A stretch of 64,000 bases of DNA from Sweltsa coloradensis (lineage: Eukaryota; Arthropoda; Insecta; Plecoptera; Chloroperlidae), in the NCBI GenBank assembly GCA_024449915.1, contig JAMZAV010001731.1:124001-188000 (forward strand), in the 5' to 3' direction. The notes beneath the pieces were generated by a model. It had not been told where the DNA came from and made no database searches. It saw only the letters and a list, made by a program, of their open reading frames with translations. This document shows positions 10,699-20,098 of the stretch, in pieces. Every line of letters starts with the position of its first letter. Within the stretch, counting starts at the first letter, position 1. Both the position numbers and the translations under genes were made by a program.

Positions 10699-11563
10699 AG
10701 CTGTGTTTAGACGGTTCAATGTTTCCTTCAATGCCTTGAATTCAAGGGTTTAATTCAATACTTTTGTATTCAATGGCTCTGTTTACATGGTTCAAGTTCT
10801 TGATTCAACCCCTTGAGCGGTGGGTTGAATTCAACCCGTTTCGTTTAGAGCATGTCCTAATTTCGTTCAAGCTTGAAGGAAACCAACCAATCAGGATTCT
10901 TGTTGGATCTGACGTCACACAGTGCGCGCGCAAGTGCTTCTGCGAGGCTCTAGGTTTTGTTTTGGTCTTTGGATTTTGGAGGATATAAGCAATTTGCACG
11001 TTTCCCGACAAAACAACTGAGTGTTTAGTCGTACGGTCAGCCGTATAACTAGTGCAAAACTGGTCGTACGGTCATCGACGATACAAGTAACTACGCCAAT
11101 AACTTTGACATCACAGTCCAGCGTGGCAGAGTGGTAGCGCGTCTGCGCTCTGAGGGAAGGGTCGGCGGTTCAAGTCTTCGTTAGGTCGTTTTTTTAACAT
11201 TCTATTTAGGTTCTATTGTTTTTCTGCAAATGATTGCACTACATTTGGCAGAACTTCATGGTCCCCAAAACCATTTTTGCTGAGAAAAGTAGGTTAGAAT
11301 AAATAATTACTATTAGATCTTCCTATAGTACACCTACATCTTCAGCAATCATTCTGATTTCTGAGTTGATGTTTACTGTTTAGGCCCTACCTGTCACATT
11401 GATCTGTCAGCTGTAATATTTTACACGGCTGTGACTTACCTCCAATTTCAAGGACCGTGTAAATGGACGTTCAATGTTTCCTTCAAGTACCTGTTCAAGC
11501 CATCGAATTCAATTCCTTGAATTCAAGACATTGAATGAAACATTGAACCGTCTAAACATAGCT
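10699..11563. mobile_element. Inverted-repeat element with TTA duplication, PIF/Harbinger-like
   Basis: The ends AGCTGTGTTTAGACGGTTCA and, reversed, AGCTATGTTTAGACGGTTCA match over about 50 bp with few differences. Both are flanked by TTA (10696-10698 and 11564-11566), the duplication typical of PIF/Harbinger elements. Subterminal repeats of a TTGAATTCAAGG palindrome are frequent. No transposase frame is visible in 865 bp. Superfamily assignment is inferred only from the 3-bp duplication. Confidence 0.7.
11114..11185 (+). other. Degenerate tRNA-like pol III head
   Basis: Box A TGGCAGAGTGG (about 11124-11134) and box B GGTTCAAGTCT (about 11168-11178) are recognisable, and a T7 run follows at about 11190. 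The T stem does not pair well, so this is a SINE-head or tRNA pseudogene. Confidence 0.5.
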
Positions 11564-11586
11564 TTATTGACCCGGAACGAAATAGA

Positions 11587-11756
11587 ACAAGAACACACAC
11601 TTAAAAAACAATTAACCAAGGTCACTTACACAAAAACAATTGCGAATTTTCCAGCTAAACTCTGCTTGAGGAAGAGTCAGGAAGTGTGACTCGAAAAGTC
11701 GCAATTGTTTTTGTGTAAGTGACCTTGGTTAATTGTTTTTAAGTGTGTGTTCTTGT
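11587..11756. repeat. Long hairpin, 64-bp stem and 41-nt loop
   Basis: The arms 11587-11651 and 11693-11756 are almost perfect inverted copies, for example CCAAGGTCACTTACAC against GTGTAAGTGACCTTGG. It sits exactly at the right end of the 10680-11760 insertion. Transcribed, it would form long double-stranded RNA. Confidence 0.9.
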
Positions 11757-11870
11757 ACTTAAATGTTAAATCCCATTTTTTCTTTTTTAACTGAAGAAAG
11801 TCATTAATCTCACAGAAACGCAAATAGCACAATCATGCACTCTGAACCCTGTGCTAGGAGTAGTGGATTA

Positions 11871-12302
11871 GGGAACTGTCCTTTATTACCAAATTTGAAT
11901 ATGTCCCTACTAATAACCTCAAATAACGACCAGTAAAGTTTTTATGCGTCCGGCTTTTATTAGCGCTAACTGTGAACGAGGAAAAATTTGAACCGGGCTT
12001 CGCGCCGGAAAACGGCCATGCGCCATTGCAGGTGGGCGTGACGTCATCGTGAGGTTCGCCGAGGCGGCGAGCTGACAGTTCTGCCACTGACAGCTACCCC
12101 TCCTCACCTCACGATGACGTCACAACCAAAAGAGCTCATACCTTAATCTTTGTGCGGGAAGTCAAAACCCAGGAATTTTGAACATGCATAGAATCCACGG
12201 ATTTTATTTTTTATGGTTTATTTTAATTGCTATGTTTTGTAAATTGAATATTATAAATTACTAAATACGTGTACGATATATTTGAAACAAAGGACAGTTC
12301 CC
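11871..12302. mobile_element. MITE with 14-bp terminal inverted repeats
   Basis: The ends are GGGAACTGTCCTTT and AAAGGACAGTTCCC. The related copy 2 (near 22015-22040) lacks it, confirming a mobile insertion. Possible 3-bp target duplication TTA/TTT is imperfect. The interior is markedly GC-rich and contains an inverted pair of CRE-like sites. Confidence 0.85.
12038..12123. promoter_or_regulatory. Perfect inverted pair of CRE-like TGACGTCA sites
   Basis: GTGACGTCATCGTGAGGT (12038-12055) is repeated exactly in inverse at 12106-12123. Each arm includes TGACGTCA, the consensus bound by CREB/ATF bZIP factors. The intervening DNA is CpG-rich. It lies in a MITE, so a regulatory role is only a possibility. 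Confidence 0.5.
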
Positions 12303-13243
12303 TTTGAAGAAGGAATAAAGTTGCCGTGTGCCTGATCAGAAAAAACAAAAATATGTTTTGATGTTCCAATAGCACCAGATTTCAATTCCATTCACCACAT
12401 TTTTAATAAGTTGCCTAATGGAAAAATAGGGGGGAACGGTCTTAATAGTAGGACTTTTATAAAATTTATTTGTATTAGTCCAAAACACAAAATCAATTTA
12501 ATGAAAAGTTAATGCATTGCGCTATGTTCGTGTGCTGGGTTAATGCATGCGTACCATATATTTTGTACAAGTAATAATAATATTGTTATGTTTATTTTAG
12601 AAACCATTAATGGTTGGACTTATTTTAATATTTCTGTGAGGCCAAACACTAAACCAGTTCAATGTATAGTTGAAATTATTGTGTAATATACTTATGATGG
12701 TATATTGGTGATGATGATGGTTAATGCGTAGTAGGCCCTACCATATATTGTGTACAAGTAATGATTGATTGATTGGATATTGCTTAACGTCTCATATTAA
12801 TGCACTTTGGCTATTCGAGACGATACAAGTAATAAAATATAATTATCACGTAGAATTTACTAACTATAATATACGTCTATTGTATATTATACTGTATAAT
12901 GGCCATTCCCCATCCAAGATTAAATTGGATTGTTCGTCATCTCGCATTCGGAGCTAATGTTTAAAAATAATGTTAAATTTTTTAGCAGTGAATTTGTGCG
13001 AATTAGTGTTGCACATTTCCAACACAGTTATTATTAATAATTTGGCCTAAGTTAAAACCGGTTGTATAAGAAGTTTATCAATTATGATCATCTGACATTG
13101 CCAAAACTATTTTATTTTGTTAATTTGAGGCCTTGCTAGGTTTTATCGTGATACTTGACACTCGTACAGTATGTATACACATGGGATGGGGTAGCCTGGT
13201 TCAAACATGTGGTTTAGCCAAAAGGGTGTTAAAAGCAAAATAA

Positions 13244-14060
13244 GAACGCGATATTACTAACTTTAATGTGCTAAAATCGAAAATCCATGTTGCCCAGACG
13301 TCCAATGGCTCTAACCCTCCCATTCTCCCCCCCCCCCCCCCCCCCCCCCCCCCAAAAAAGAAAAAAAGTTTGACACTTTTATTCATTTACTCGTACTTAG
13401 TTAGAACGCGATATTACTAACTTTGGTGTGCCAAAATCGAAAAGCCATGTTGCCAAGACGTCCGATGACCCTAATTTTGCCCCCCCCCCCCCATTACGCC
13501 CACCAAAATAAAAAAATACACTTTCATTCATTCACTCGTACTTAGAACGCGATCTTACTAACTTTGATGTGCTTAAACCGAAAATCATTGTTGCCATGAC
13601 GTCCGATGGCTCTAAACTAAACCTTGTTGCGGGGGGCCCCCCGAACAACCAAAGTATGACATTAACATACATTTTTGTTCGTACTTAAACGCGATCGGAC
13701 TAACTTTGGTGTGCTAAAACCGAAAATGGATGTTGCCCAGATGTCCGATGGCTCTACCCCCCCCCCCCCCCCCCCCCCCCCCACCCCCAACAACAAAAGT
13801 TTGACATTAACATACATTTTTGTTCGTACTTGAACGCGATTTGACTAACATTGTGCTGAAACCAAAAACCACCGGACGTCCGAAAAATTTAGCCCCCACT
13901 ACCTCCCCCCCGTCCTCGCCCCAACAAACAATTAAAGTTTACATTTGCAAACATTTGTTTATACTTAAAGTTGATCTTACTAACTTCGGTGTGCTAAAAC
14001 CAAAAATCTATTTTGCCCACCTCGTTGCCTTTCGCCGCCTACACATCCCCGCAAAAATTT
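13244..14060 (+). repeat. Minisatellite of about 143 bp with poly-C in each unit
   Basis: Unit starts marked by GAACGCGATNTTACTAACTT lie at 13244, 13404, 13545, 13687, 13832 and 13968 (periods 160, 141, 142, 145, 136). Each unit continues with a CGAAAATCCATGTTGCCCAG-like block, a C-rich tract of variable length (25 C near 13329-13353) and a TTCGTACTT end. A reversed relic of the unit lies near 15455-15500 beyond the adjacent inverted repeat. Confidence 0.9.
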
Positions 14061-14125
14061 GTTTTGTCTTAATTTGCATGCAACTTTTTTAAACTGTATG
14101 TAAAATATTTCCCTTATAACTTGCT

Positions 14126-15019
14126 CCAAAAATGGTGTCTACCATATTTTCGGAAGAGAGAACAGTTACGTCACAAAATCATGGTTTTATGTTGCTTATT
14201 TGAGTACCAGCTGATTTCCTCATTTTCGCACCTAGTATCAAACAATGCTCAATAAATCTGTGATAATCGATTTAATCACTAAAATACTTTTGTGCGGTGT
14301 TCATTAAAACTTCAATTAGTATTTTAAATATCAGGTATGCGAAATCGAATTTTGCATTTAACAGGAATTTTAGTTTTTCCGTTGTTGGTATTTCCTAAAA
14401 AATTCTATATTTGACTGTCCATTATTAAGCACTAAAATTGCATTTGAGGAAAAATTATTTCTATGCAATTTGAAATAACTTAAATAACCATCTGATTACA
14501 ACCAAAGTTTTAATCCAATATGCTGCTAATTCCTTATATCCACAACATCAAAGTGAATAATGTAGCAAACAGAGTGTAAAAACACCACACAAACAGTTAT
14601 CATATTGTGAGTATTAGGAATTAGTAGCCATATTGGATAAAAACTTTGATTGTAATCGGATCGTTATTTAATTCATTTCAATGTGCGTAGAAAGAATTTT
14701 TCCTCAAATGCAATTTAGTGCTTAATAATGGACAGTCAAATGTGACATTTTTGAGGAAATACCAACAACGGAAAAACTATAATTTCGGGCAAATGCAAAA
14801 TTCGATTTCGCAGAGCTGATTTTTTAAAATACTAAAATATGCTTTCATGAACACTGCACAAAAGTCCTTTTGTGTTTAAATCGATTTCTCACAGATTTAT
14901 TTTGCATTGTTTGATACTGGGCGCGAAAATGAGGTAATCAGCTATCGAGGAACATATAAACCATGATTTTGTGATGAAACCGTTGTCTCTAGCGAAAATA
15001 CGGTTGCCACCATTTTTGT
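14126..15019. repeat. 0.9 kb diverged inverted repeat
   Basis: The arms are 14126-14542 and about 14607-15019, separated by about 64 bp. Paired blocks include CTGTCCATTATTAAGCACTA against TAGTGCTTAATAATGGACAG, and the terminal ATCATGGTTTTATG against its near complement at about 14960. Many mismatches show age. The flanking reversed minisatellite relic suggests the original symmetric structure was larger (13.2-15.6 kb). Confidence 0.85.
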
Positions 15020-15640
15020 AGAAAATTATAAATGCCATATTTTGGCTTTTGAAACCTTTCATCTATCTTCCTCCATTTTGAAGATATACGAAAACAACCA
15101 CTTTTGTGAAGACATTTTCCAAGATAGCGGCCAACGCTCCAGCCTGATTTTTTAGAACGTTTTTCCCTTTATTTAGGACACTTTCCGGAAGGTCTGTGCA
15201 AAAATTCAGCTAGTCCGGAATTTTTGTTCTAAATCGTCTCAAATAGTCCTTCGTTGCCTGGCTTATTGTGTTTAAACTTAATTTTAAACCTCAAATTTTG
15301 GACTAGCCATATTCTCAGGCATTTGAATTGTGATGAAACCCAACTTTTGAATAAATTTTAGCCTCAAAATTACGTTCACCAACTAGGATCCCCTAAATAT
15401 CTACAAATTCAACACATTTGCCCAAAGAAATGGGGTTGAAGTGGCGAAGTTTTTATGTCACCTTTGGGCAACATTGGTTTTCGATTTCAGAGTAAAACTA
15501 CACACTAGAAAAGTCATGTTGCCCGCTTTTTACACGAAAACGGTACACTTTGAACAATACACATTGAATTCCCATACCGCGTGGAACTAGGCTAGGCCCC
15601 CCCCCCCTCCATTTCCTGTTATGTTGAATTTTTCCTGTTT
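15020..15640. other. No gene; contains reversed minisatellite relic and C tract
   Basis: Near 15455-15500 a reversed piece of the 143-bp unit is seen (GGGCAACATTGGTTTTCGAT). A C-rich tract lies near 15597-15608. Nothing else recognised. Confidence 0.6.
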
Positions 15641-16408
15641 TATTTTGTAACGTTAGTTAAAAGTTTTCACACACAAATAACCAAACACGCAGGAGTAATA
15701 CAACTTTTATCTGCGCCCTAATTGTGCCTAATTTATAACTGATAATACCAACATGCAAGTTTTGTATGAAACCAGGCGAGGCCCAACTAGTCCTTTAGAC
15801 TTTAGAGGACTATGCGGTTGTGAAGACAGTTCGGAGGCACTGGACATAACGAGATCTCAGGGTTTGCTTATTATGCAGTTATGACTGCAAGCGTTTTATA
15901 CAAGATTGGCCTAGCATCGATTAGACTACATGTCGAAGGAGCGTCTTGCGTTTTAAGAGTTAGTTATCTCTAGGGCTTGGATGTTTAGGACCTTTGAAAG
16001 TAGAAAAGGGTAGGCATAAAGTACTTTAATATCACCAAAAAGAACGTAAAGAAAGTGTCAAATTTCTATCTAACGTTTTTTAAAGTTATTTGATTTGGTC
16101 TTTAGGTCATATTTTAGCCAATAAATCAAACTCAAGAATTAAACTTTTATAAATCTCAATTTGATATAATTTGACATGTTGGCTGCCCAAACATCTCTGA
16201 CTCATTCCCTGTCGCAGTATTTGACAAGCAATTCCATTTTCCCCATAGTTCGTGTTGTCTCTGCTAGACAATGCGCTCACACTCGAGCGTTCTGTAAGAC
16301 TTTTACCAAATTATATGAAAATGGTACAAAAGTACCGATTTCCCCAAAAAAGTATTAAAAATGCAGTTAAAGGCTACATAAAGTAGGTATTTTTGGCATC
16401 AGTAACCT

Positions 16409-16855
16409 GTGTGTGTGGCTCGTTGGTCTTGTGGTTAGCGTATCTGCTTGCAATTCAGAAAGTCCGGTGTCGATTCCCGCTATAGGCAGAAGTGTTTTAA
16501 CTTTTATCTTCTGATTTGGACTTAAGTCCATCAGTACTTGGGTTAGGAATTTGTAAACGGTGACTCTGGAGCCGTCCTAGCAACGAGGCACATATAACAT
16601 ATTCAAGGTTGTTCTGAATCGGCCTTGTTGATTCTGGCGTTGATCCGCGGGTGTTCGCACTGTCCATACCACTGATTGCTATATTTCCTATTAAAAAATA
16701 TCGATCTTTGGTTGGTTATCGCTCACTCGTCGATTGCATCGGATCGGGACCTACAGGGTTGACTTGGTCGCTTTGGTTAATGTCCCCCACTGAAAATCAG
16801 TTATTATGATTGAGTGGGTAGACTCTAAATAAGAATTTTTCTTTCTTTTATTTGT

Positions 16856-16926
<71 letters not shown>
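16409..16926 (+). mobile_element. tRNA-derived SINE with TTTA tail
   Basis: The third C/D copy shows the empty site near 44608-44620, which fixes the insertion at about 16409-16926. The 5' head is tRNA-like (TGGTCTTGTGG near 16424, GGTGTCGATTCCC near 16467, anticodon-position triplet GCA). The body includes CAAGGTTGTTCTGAATCGGC (near 16603-16622) and the 3' end is a (TTTA)n tail. The body probably carries a conserved SINE core, but I cannot name it with certainty. Confidence 0.8.
16848..16926. repeat. (TTTA)n microsatellite, SINE 3' tail
   Basis: About 19 tandem TTTA units form the 3' tail of the SINE. Confidence 0.95.
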
Positions 16927-16927
<1 letters not shown>

Positions 16928-17604
16928 ACCGTTTTCAAAACTATTTTTGAGGCATGTGTGTATCTTTAGAAAAAAGGATATATGAGGAACATCCGAGCCC
17001 TAGTTATCTCTCTAGATTTAACACAAACAATAGCAGTAGACCTCCTAAACACAACGTACAACACAAGTAAGCAAATAAATCGCGCTATGTTCATGCAACT
17101 AAAGTAACTTGAGATATAAGTTTTAGTCGGGTTGTCAGTCGGGTTGTCAACCCTTGGTGACGCAAGTGAATGATACGTACCCAGGTTTAGGTTATGGCAT
17201 AGGACATTCAACTGGTCTTGGTCAGACTTCTCAATATTACCGGTTTTAAATATTTGATAAATAAAACAATCCAGTTCAAATCTCATCCGGCCCAAATTGG
17301 TAGGGGATTTTTTAACAAAAAAAATATTTGTTTTTAAGAAAGTGTGTGATTTAAGTACGTCTGTTGTATTTCTTACTGACATAATACATAATATAATTAA
17401 TTTTAAAAATGCAACTAATCGATGTTATGAGTCATAGATGCAGGTGTAATCTTGTTTATGTTACACATAAACATTTTCTTGTAAATTTAATGATTGTGTC
17501 GGTTTAAATGATTTAGATAATTTGCCCCTGTAAGAGAACTTTAGATTATTAGAACAGGTAGGTTATAATGAAATTGTTTACGTGATCTTCCACAACATCT
17601 ATCT

Positions 17605-18072
17605 GACTTTCTTTTAAATCGCGAACAACGTGTTGTTATAAATGGATCATCGTCATCATTGCTTTCTGTACTTTCCGGTGTCATTCAAAACAGTGTTTTG
17701 GGGCCGTTGTTCCTCGATGATATTATGGATCATAAGTTTAAACGAATTGTGCAAAGGCTACTTTTTGGTGACGATTTGAAATAAATGATGATTAACATTT
17801 TTTGGATGCCATTATGTTTCAAAATTCACTCAATATATGTTTTCTGTATTGTGTGGACTGGTGCCTAAAGCCGAATCTAGACAAATGTGCAATTTTGTCT
17901 ATTGCGCATAGGACAAGCCCAATTGATTATCAATATTTTATTATGAAATGTCCAGTAGAGAAGGTGACCTGCCAGACAGATCTAGGAGTGTTAAAAGACT
18001 CAAAACTTATGTTTAAGGAACACATTCAGAAAACAACTTCTAAAGTTGTGTCAATGCTGGGGATTTTTGGAT
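17605..18072 (+). pseudogene. LINE reverse transcriptase remnant (CR1/Jockey-like)
   Basis: From 17605 one frame reads DFLLNREQRVVINGSSS, then a degraded form of the GVPQGSVLGP motif (GVIQNSVLGP) and a damaged catalytic box (FGDD in place of FADD), ending at a stop at 17782-17784. A second frame at 17802-18072 continues with WCLKPNLDKCAILSIA and DLGVLKDSKL, typical of the palm-thumb segment of non-LTR reverse transcriptases of the CR1/Jockey group. The frame change and missing segments make it non-functional. A family-B palindrome cuts the 3' end. Confidence 0.8.
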
Positions 18073-18511
18073 GAGCGAAGCGAAGACTTCAATTTCACTG
18101 ACCCCCAAAAAATTAGCTCGGGTGTTTTTTTTTTTTTGTCTGTTTCCTCTACGGAAACGGCATATGCGATTTGATGAATTGGAGGGACTTAATCTCTGAA
18201 CTTAGACTGCCACGTTTTTGGGTACAATCGAAGAAATCTTTCTCATGAATTTGAGATGAGATGAGAGATGAAAAATAGAAAAAAAATCGTATAAGTACGA
18301 TAATCATGAGAAAAGTTTGATCGATTGTACCCAAAAACGTGGCACGTCTCAATTTCAGAGATTTCGAAAGTCTCCTCAAATTTTCATCAAGATCGCATAT
18401 GCCGTTTGCCCGGTAGAGCGCGAACAAACATACAAAAAACAAACAAAAAACACCCGAGCTAAATTTTTTTGAGAGGTCAGTGAAATTGAAGTCTGCGCTT
18501 CGCTCATCCAA
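18069..18511. mobile_element. Palindromic family-B derivative, about 200-bp arms
   Basis: It begins GGATGAGCGAAGCGAAGACT and ends AGTCTGCGCTTCGCTCATCC, and the arms are inverted copies of the conserved family-B block (ATCTCTGAACTTAGA, CATATGCGAT, CCCAAAAACGTGGCA). The site is flanked by ATTTTT on the left and AAAAAT on the right. It lies directly at the broken 3' end of the LINE fragment. Confidence 0.85.
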
Positions 18512-18965
18512 AAATGTAACCTCTCTCTAGATCATTTTAATGATCAAACAATGTTGTTAGGGCTAGGTTATGACATTCAGCAAGTGATATTACATGAAAA
18601 TGTTGAATCAAACATAATAGTTACATATTTTTATTATTTGTGCCCCAAAAAAGTTCAATACTTCCAAAATGAATATAAATTTGTATCAAAAGACTCAGGT
18701 TACTATTTTAGCCAAGTAATCAACATTGGTAAGGTAGCGGCAAAAATATATAGGCCTAACGATCTTTACGTTTTCACACACGTGCGCGACCCGGCACCTC
18801 CACCAAAATCATTAATAATACTCACACATCCCTAGTGAAAATGAATTATCTTCTTTGAAGTGGAAGAACTATTTCATTGTTTTTACTATTAGTATTTATC
18901 AGATGAGTGTATTTTTGAAAGTAAAACATTATCCTTCCATGCTCGGTATAGTTAAGAAGATACGA
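18512..18965 (+). repeat. Dispersed repeat I, copy 1
   Basis: Shared with 61375-61790: CTCTCTAGATCA, CGCGACCCGGCACCTCCACC, GGAAGTGGAAGAACTAT-like and AACATTATCCTTCCA. No coding motif seen. A 94-codon frame (18551-18835) is within the repeat and is not open in the other copy. Confidence 0.75.
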
Positions 18966-19159
18966 AGATACTTTCTTTCTCAAAGAACTATTGTGGTAGA
19001 ACTTTTGATTTGTTTTGTAAATGTATAATTTTATCGTGACCAAGATGGAAGTGATTGTTTTGATGTATTAATGGAAGTTTTGTTTTAATTGTTGCCATTG
19101 AAGGGTTTTGAAAATACCCGAACTATTCCAAACATTTTGTTTTATTTCATGTTATAAAT

Positions 19160-20090
19160 CAGTGATGGCGAACTATGACACGCGTGTCACAAGGTGACGT
19201 GAGACCTCTTTAGGTGACACACGACACTATCCATACCTTCGAGACTAATATTTGTTTTATTTTCACTTAAATGTGTTTCTTTAACATAGGCCTACGTACA
19301 TAGACATTATTAAACGTGTTCTTCAATTCTAAGTAGAAGAATAAACTTATGCAAAGACGAGAGTACGGATGTAACTAACCAAGCCAGGTTAGCAGTAATT
19401 TTTAGGTATCATGCTGGAAATGTAACGAGAAAAGAGATTTTGAAATTAAAACCATTGTTAGTACCAAGACTCTCTGTGCTCTCTGTGCCAAAACATTAGA
19501 AAACGTATTGACTGTTGTGACAAAAATTGTAAATTTCATTGCTTCTCGTGCTCTCAACAATAGAGAGTTTAAGAATCTCTTACAAAAGGTTGATTCCCAA
19601 TATTCTGGATTGCTTATGTATAATAATGTCCGCTGGTTGAGTCGTGGCCAGGTCCTCAATCGTTTTGTGGAACTTTTAAGTGAAATAAGGCTTTTCTTAA
19701 CCGAAAAAGAGCAAGATTATCCAGAGCTTACCAATGCAGATTGATGTTCTTTGCGGATTTTACGTTGCACTTGAACGAGCTAAACACCAAACTTTAAGGC
19801 CGTGGCCATATTGTTGACACAATGTTTGACCATATTAAGGCTTTTGAAAAGAAACTTTCAGTTTTTACAACAGATATGCAACTAGAAAAACTTAAATATT
19901 TTCCATCTTTAAAAATATTTTTGGCAGAATGCCCATGTTTCAATGACCATCTGGAAAAGTCGGTACTACTTAAAGAAAACTCACTAGGGGCGACAACTAC
20001 GACGGCAGAATGGAGTGGCACACGCAGTTGAGACTGGTGAGTTGCATCATGATAATTGACACACCACTCCAAAAAGGTTCGCCATTACAG
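19160..20090 (+). mobile_element. hAT transposon with intact ends and 8-bp target duplication
   Basis: The left end is CAGTGATGGCGAAC and the right end, reversed, CTGTAATGGCGAAC. The exact octamer TTATAAAT flanks both sides (19152-19159 and 20091-20098), the hallmark of hAT insertion. At 931 bp it is far shorter than an autonomous element and contains an internally deleted transposase (separate entry). The identical duplication suggests a fairly recent insertion, while the coding part is already broken. Confidence 0.95.
19350..20030 (+). pseudogene. Broken hAT transposase, GTF2IRD2/SCAND3/ZBED-like
   Basis: Three pieces of the catalytic RNase-H-like region remain in order. At 19350-19441 a frame reads CKDESTDVTNQARLAVIF, matching the DESTDVT strand with the first acidic residue. 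At 19472-19744 another gives LCAKTLENVL, NFIASRALN and VRWLSRGQVL, ending in a stop. At about 19765-20030 a third reads ELNTKL, a stop, GRGHIVDTMFDHIKAFEKKL and on. A large deletion joins pieces one and two, and frame changes separate all three. This is the animal hAT lineage that also gave rise to host genes such as GTF2IRD2 and ZBED5. Non-functional. Confidence 0.9.
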
Positions 20091-20098
20091 TTATAAAT

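Larger units (their letters stand above)
10680..11760. mobile_element. 1.08 kb nested insertion with TAATGTTA-type target duplication
   Basis: The octamer TAATGTTA at 10672-10679 recurs as AAATGTTA at 11761-11768. Copy 2 of section H has a single TAATGTTA (21940-21947) with nothing inserted. The inserted DNA contains a smaller element with TTA duplication (10699-11563), a degenerate tRNA-like head (11114-11185) and a strong hairpin at its right end (11587-11756). An 8-bp duplication suggests hAT, but the outer ends are not typical hAT termini. Confidence 0.7.
10592..13210 (+). repeat. Large dispersed unit, section H, copy 1
   Basis: It matches 21866-23450 in order: the TTTTTTCGTTTGGTGGTACA block, CCCTGTGCTAGG, GTTGCCGTGTGCCTGATCAG, GGCCATTCCCCATCC, and CTTGCTAGGTTTTATCG. 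This copy carries two extra insertions (10680-11760 and 11871-12302) that copy 2 lacks. I see no protein-coding signal in the shared parts. Confidence 0.8.
15640..17560 (+). repeat. Large dispersed unit, section C/D, copy 1
   Basis: Blocks shared with 23455-24190, 42780-45240 and (damaged) 31620-35990 include AGAGTTAGTTATCTCTA, TTTAGGACCTTTGAAAGTA, GACTCATTCC, ATATAAGTTTTAGTCGGGTT, CAATATTACCGGTTTTAAA and CCCCTGTAAGAG. An open frame on the minus strand at 16966-17382 (138 codons) lies wholly in this repeat and does not resemble a known protein; the same region in other copies is not kept open, so I do not call it a gene. Confidence 0.8.

Noticed and set aside
16966..17382. 138-codon open frame on the minus strand
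   Set aside because: It lies wholly in the C/D repeat; the corresponding parts at 31.6 and 44.7 kb are not open and no protein family is recognised.
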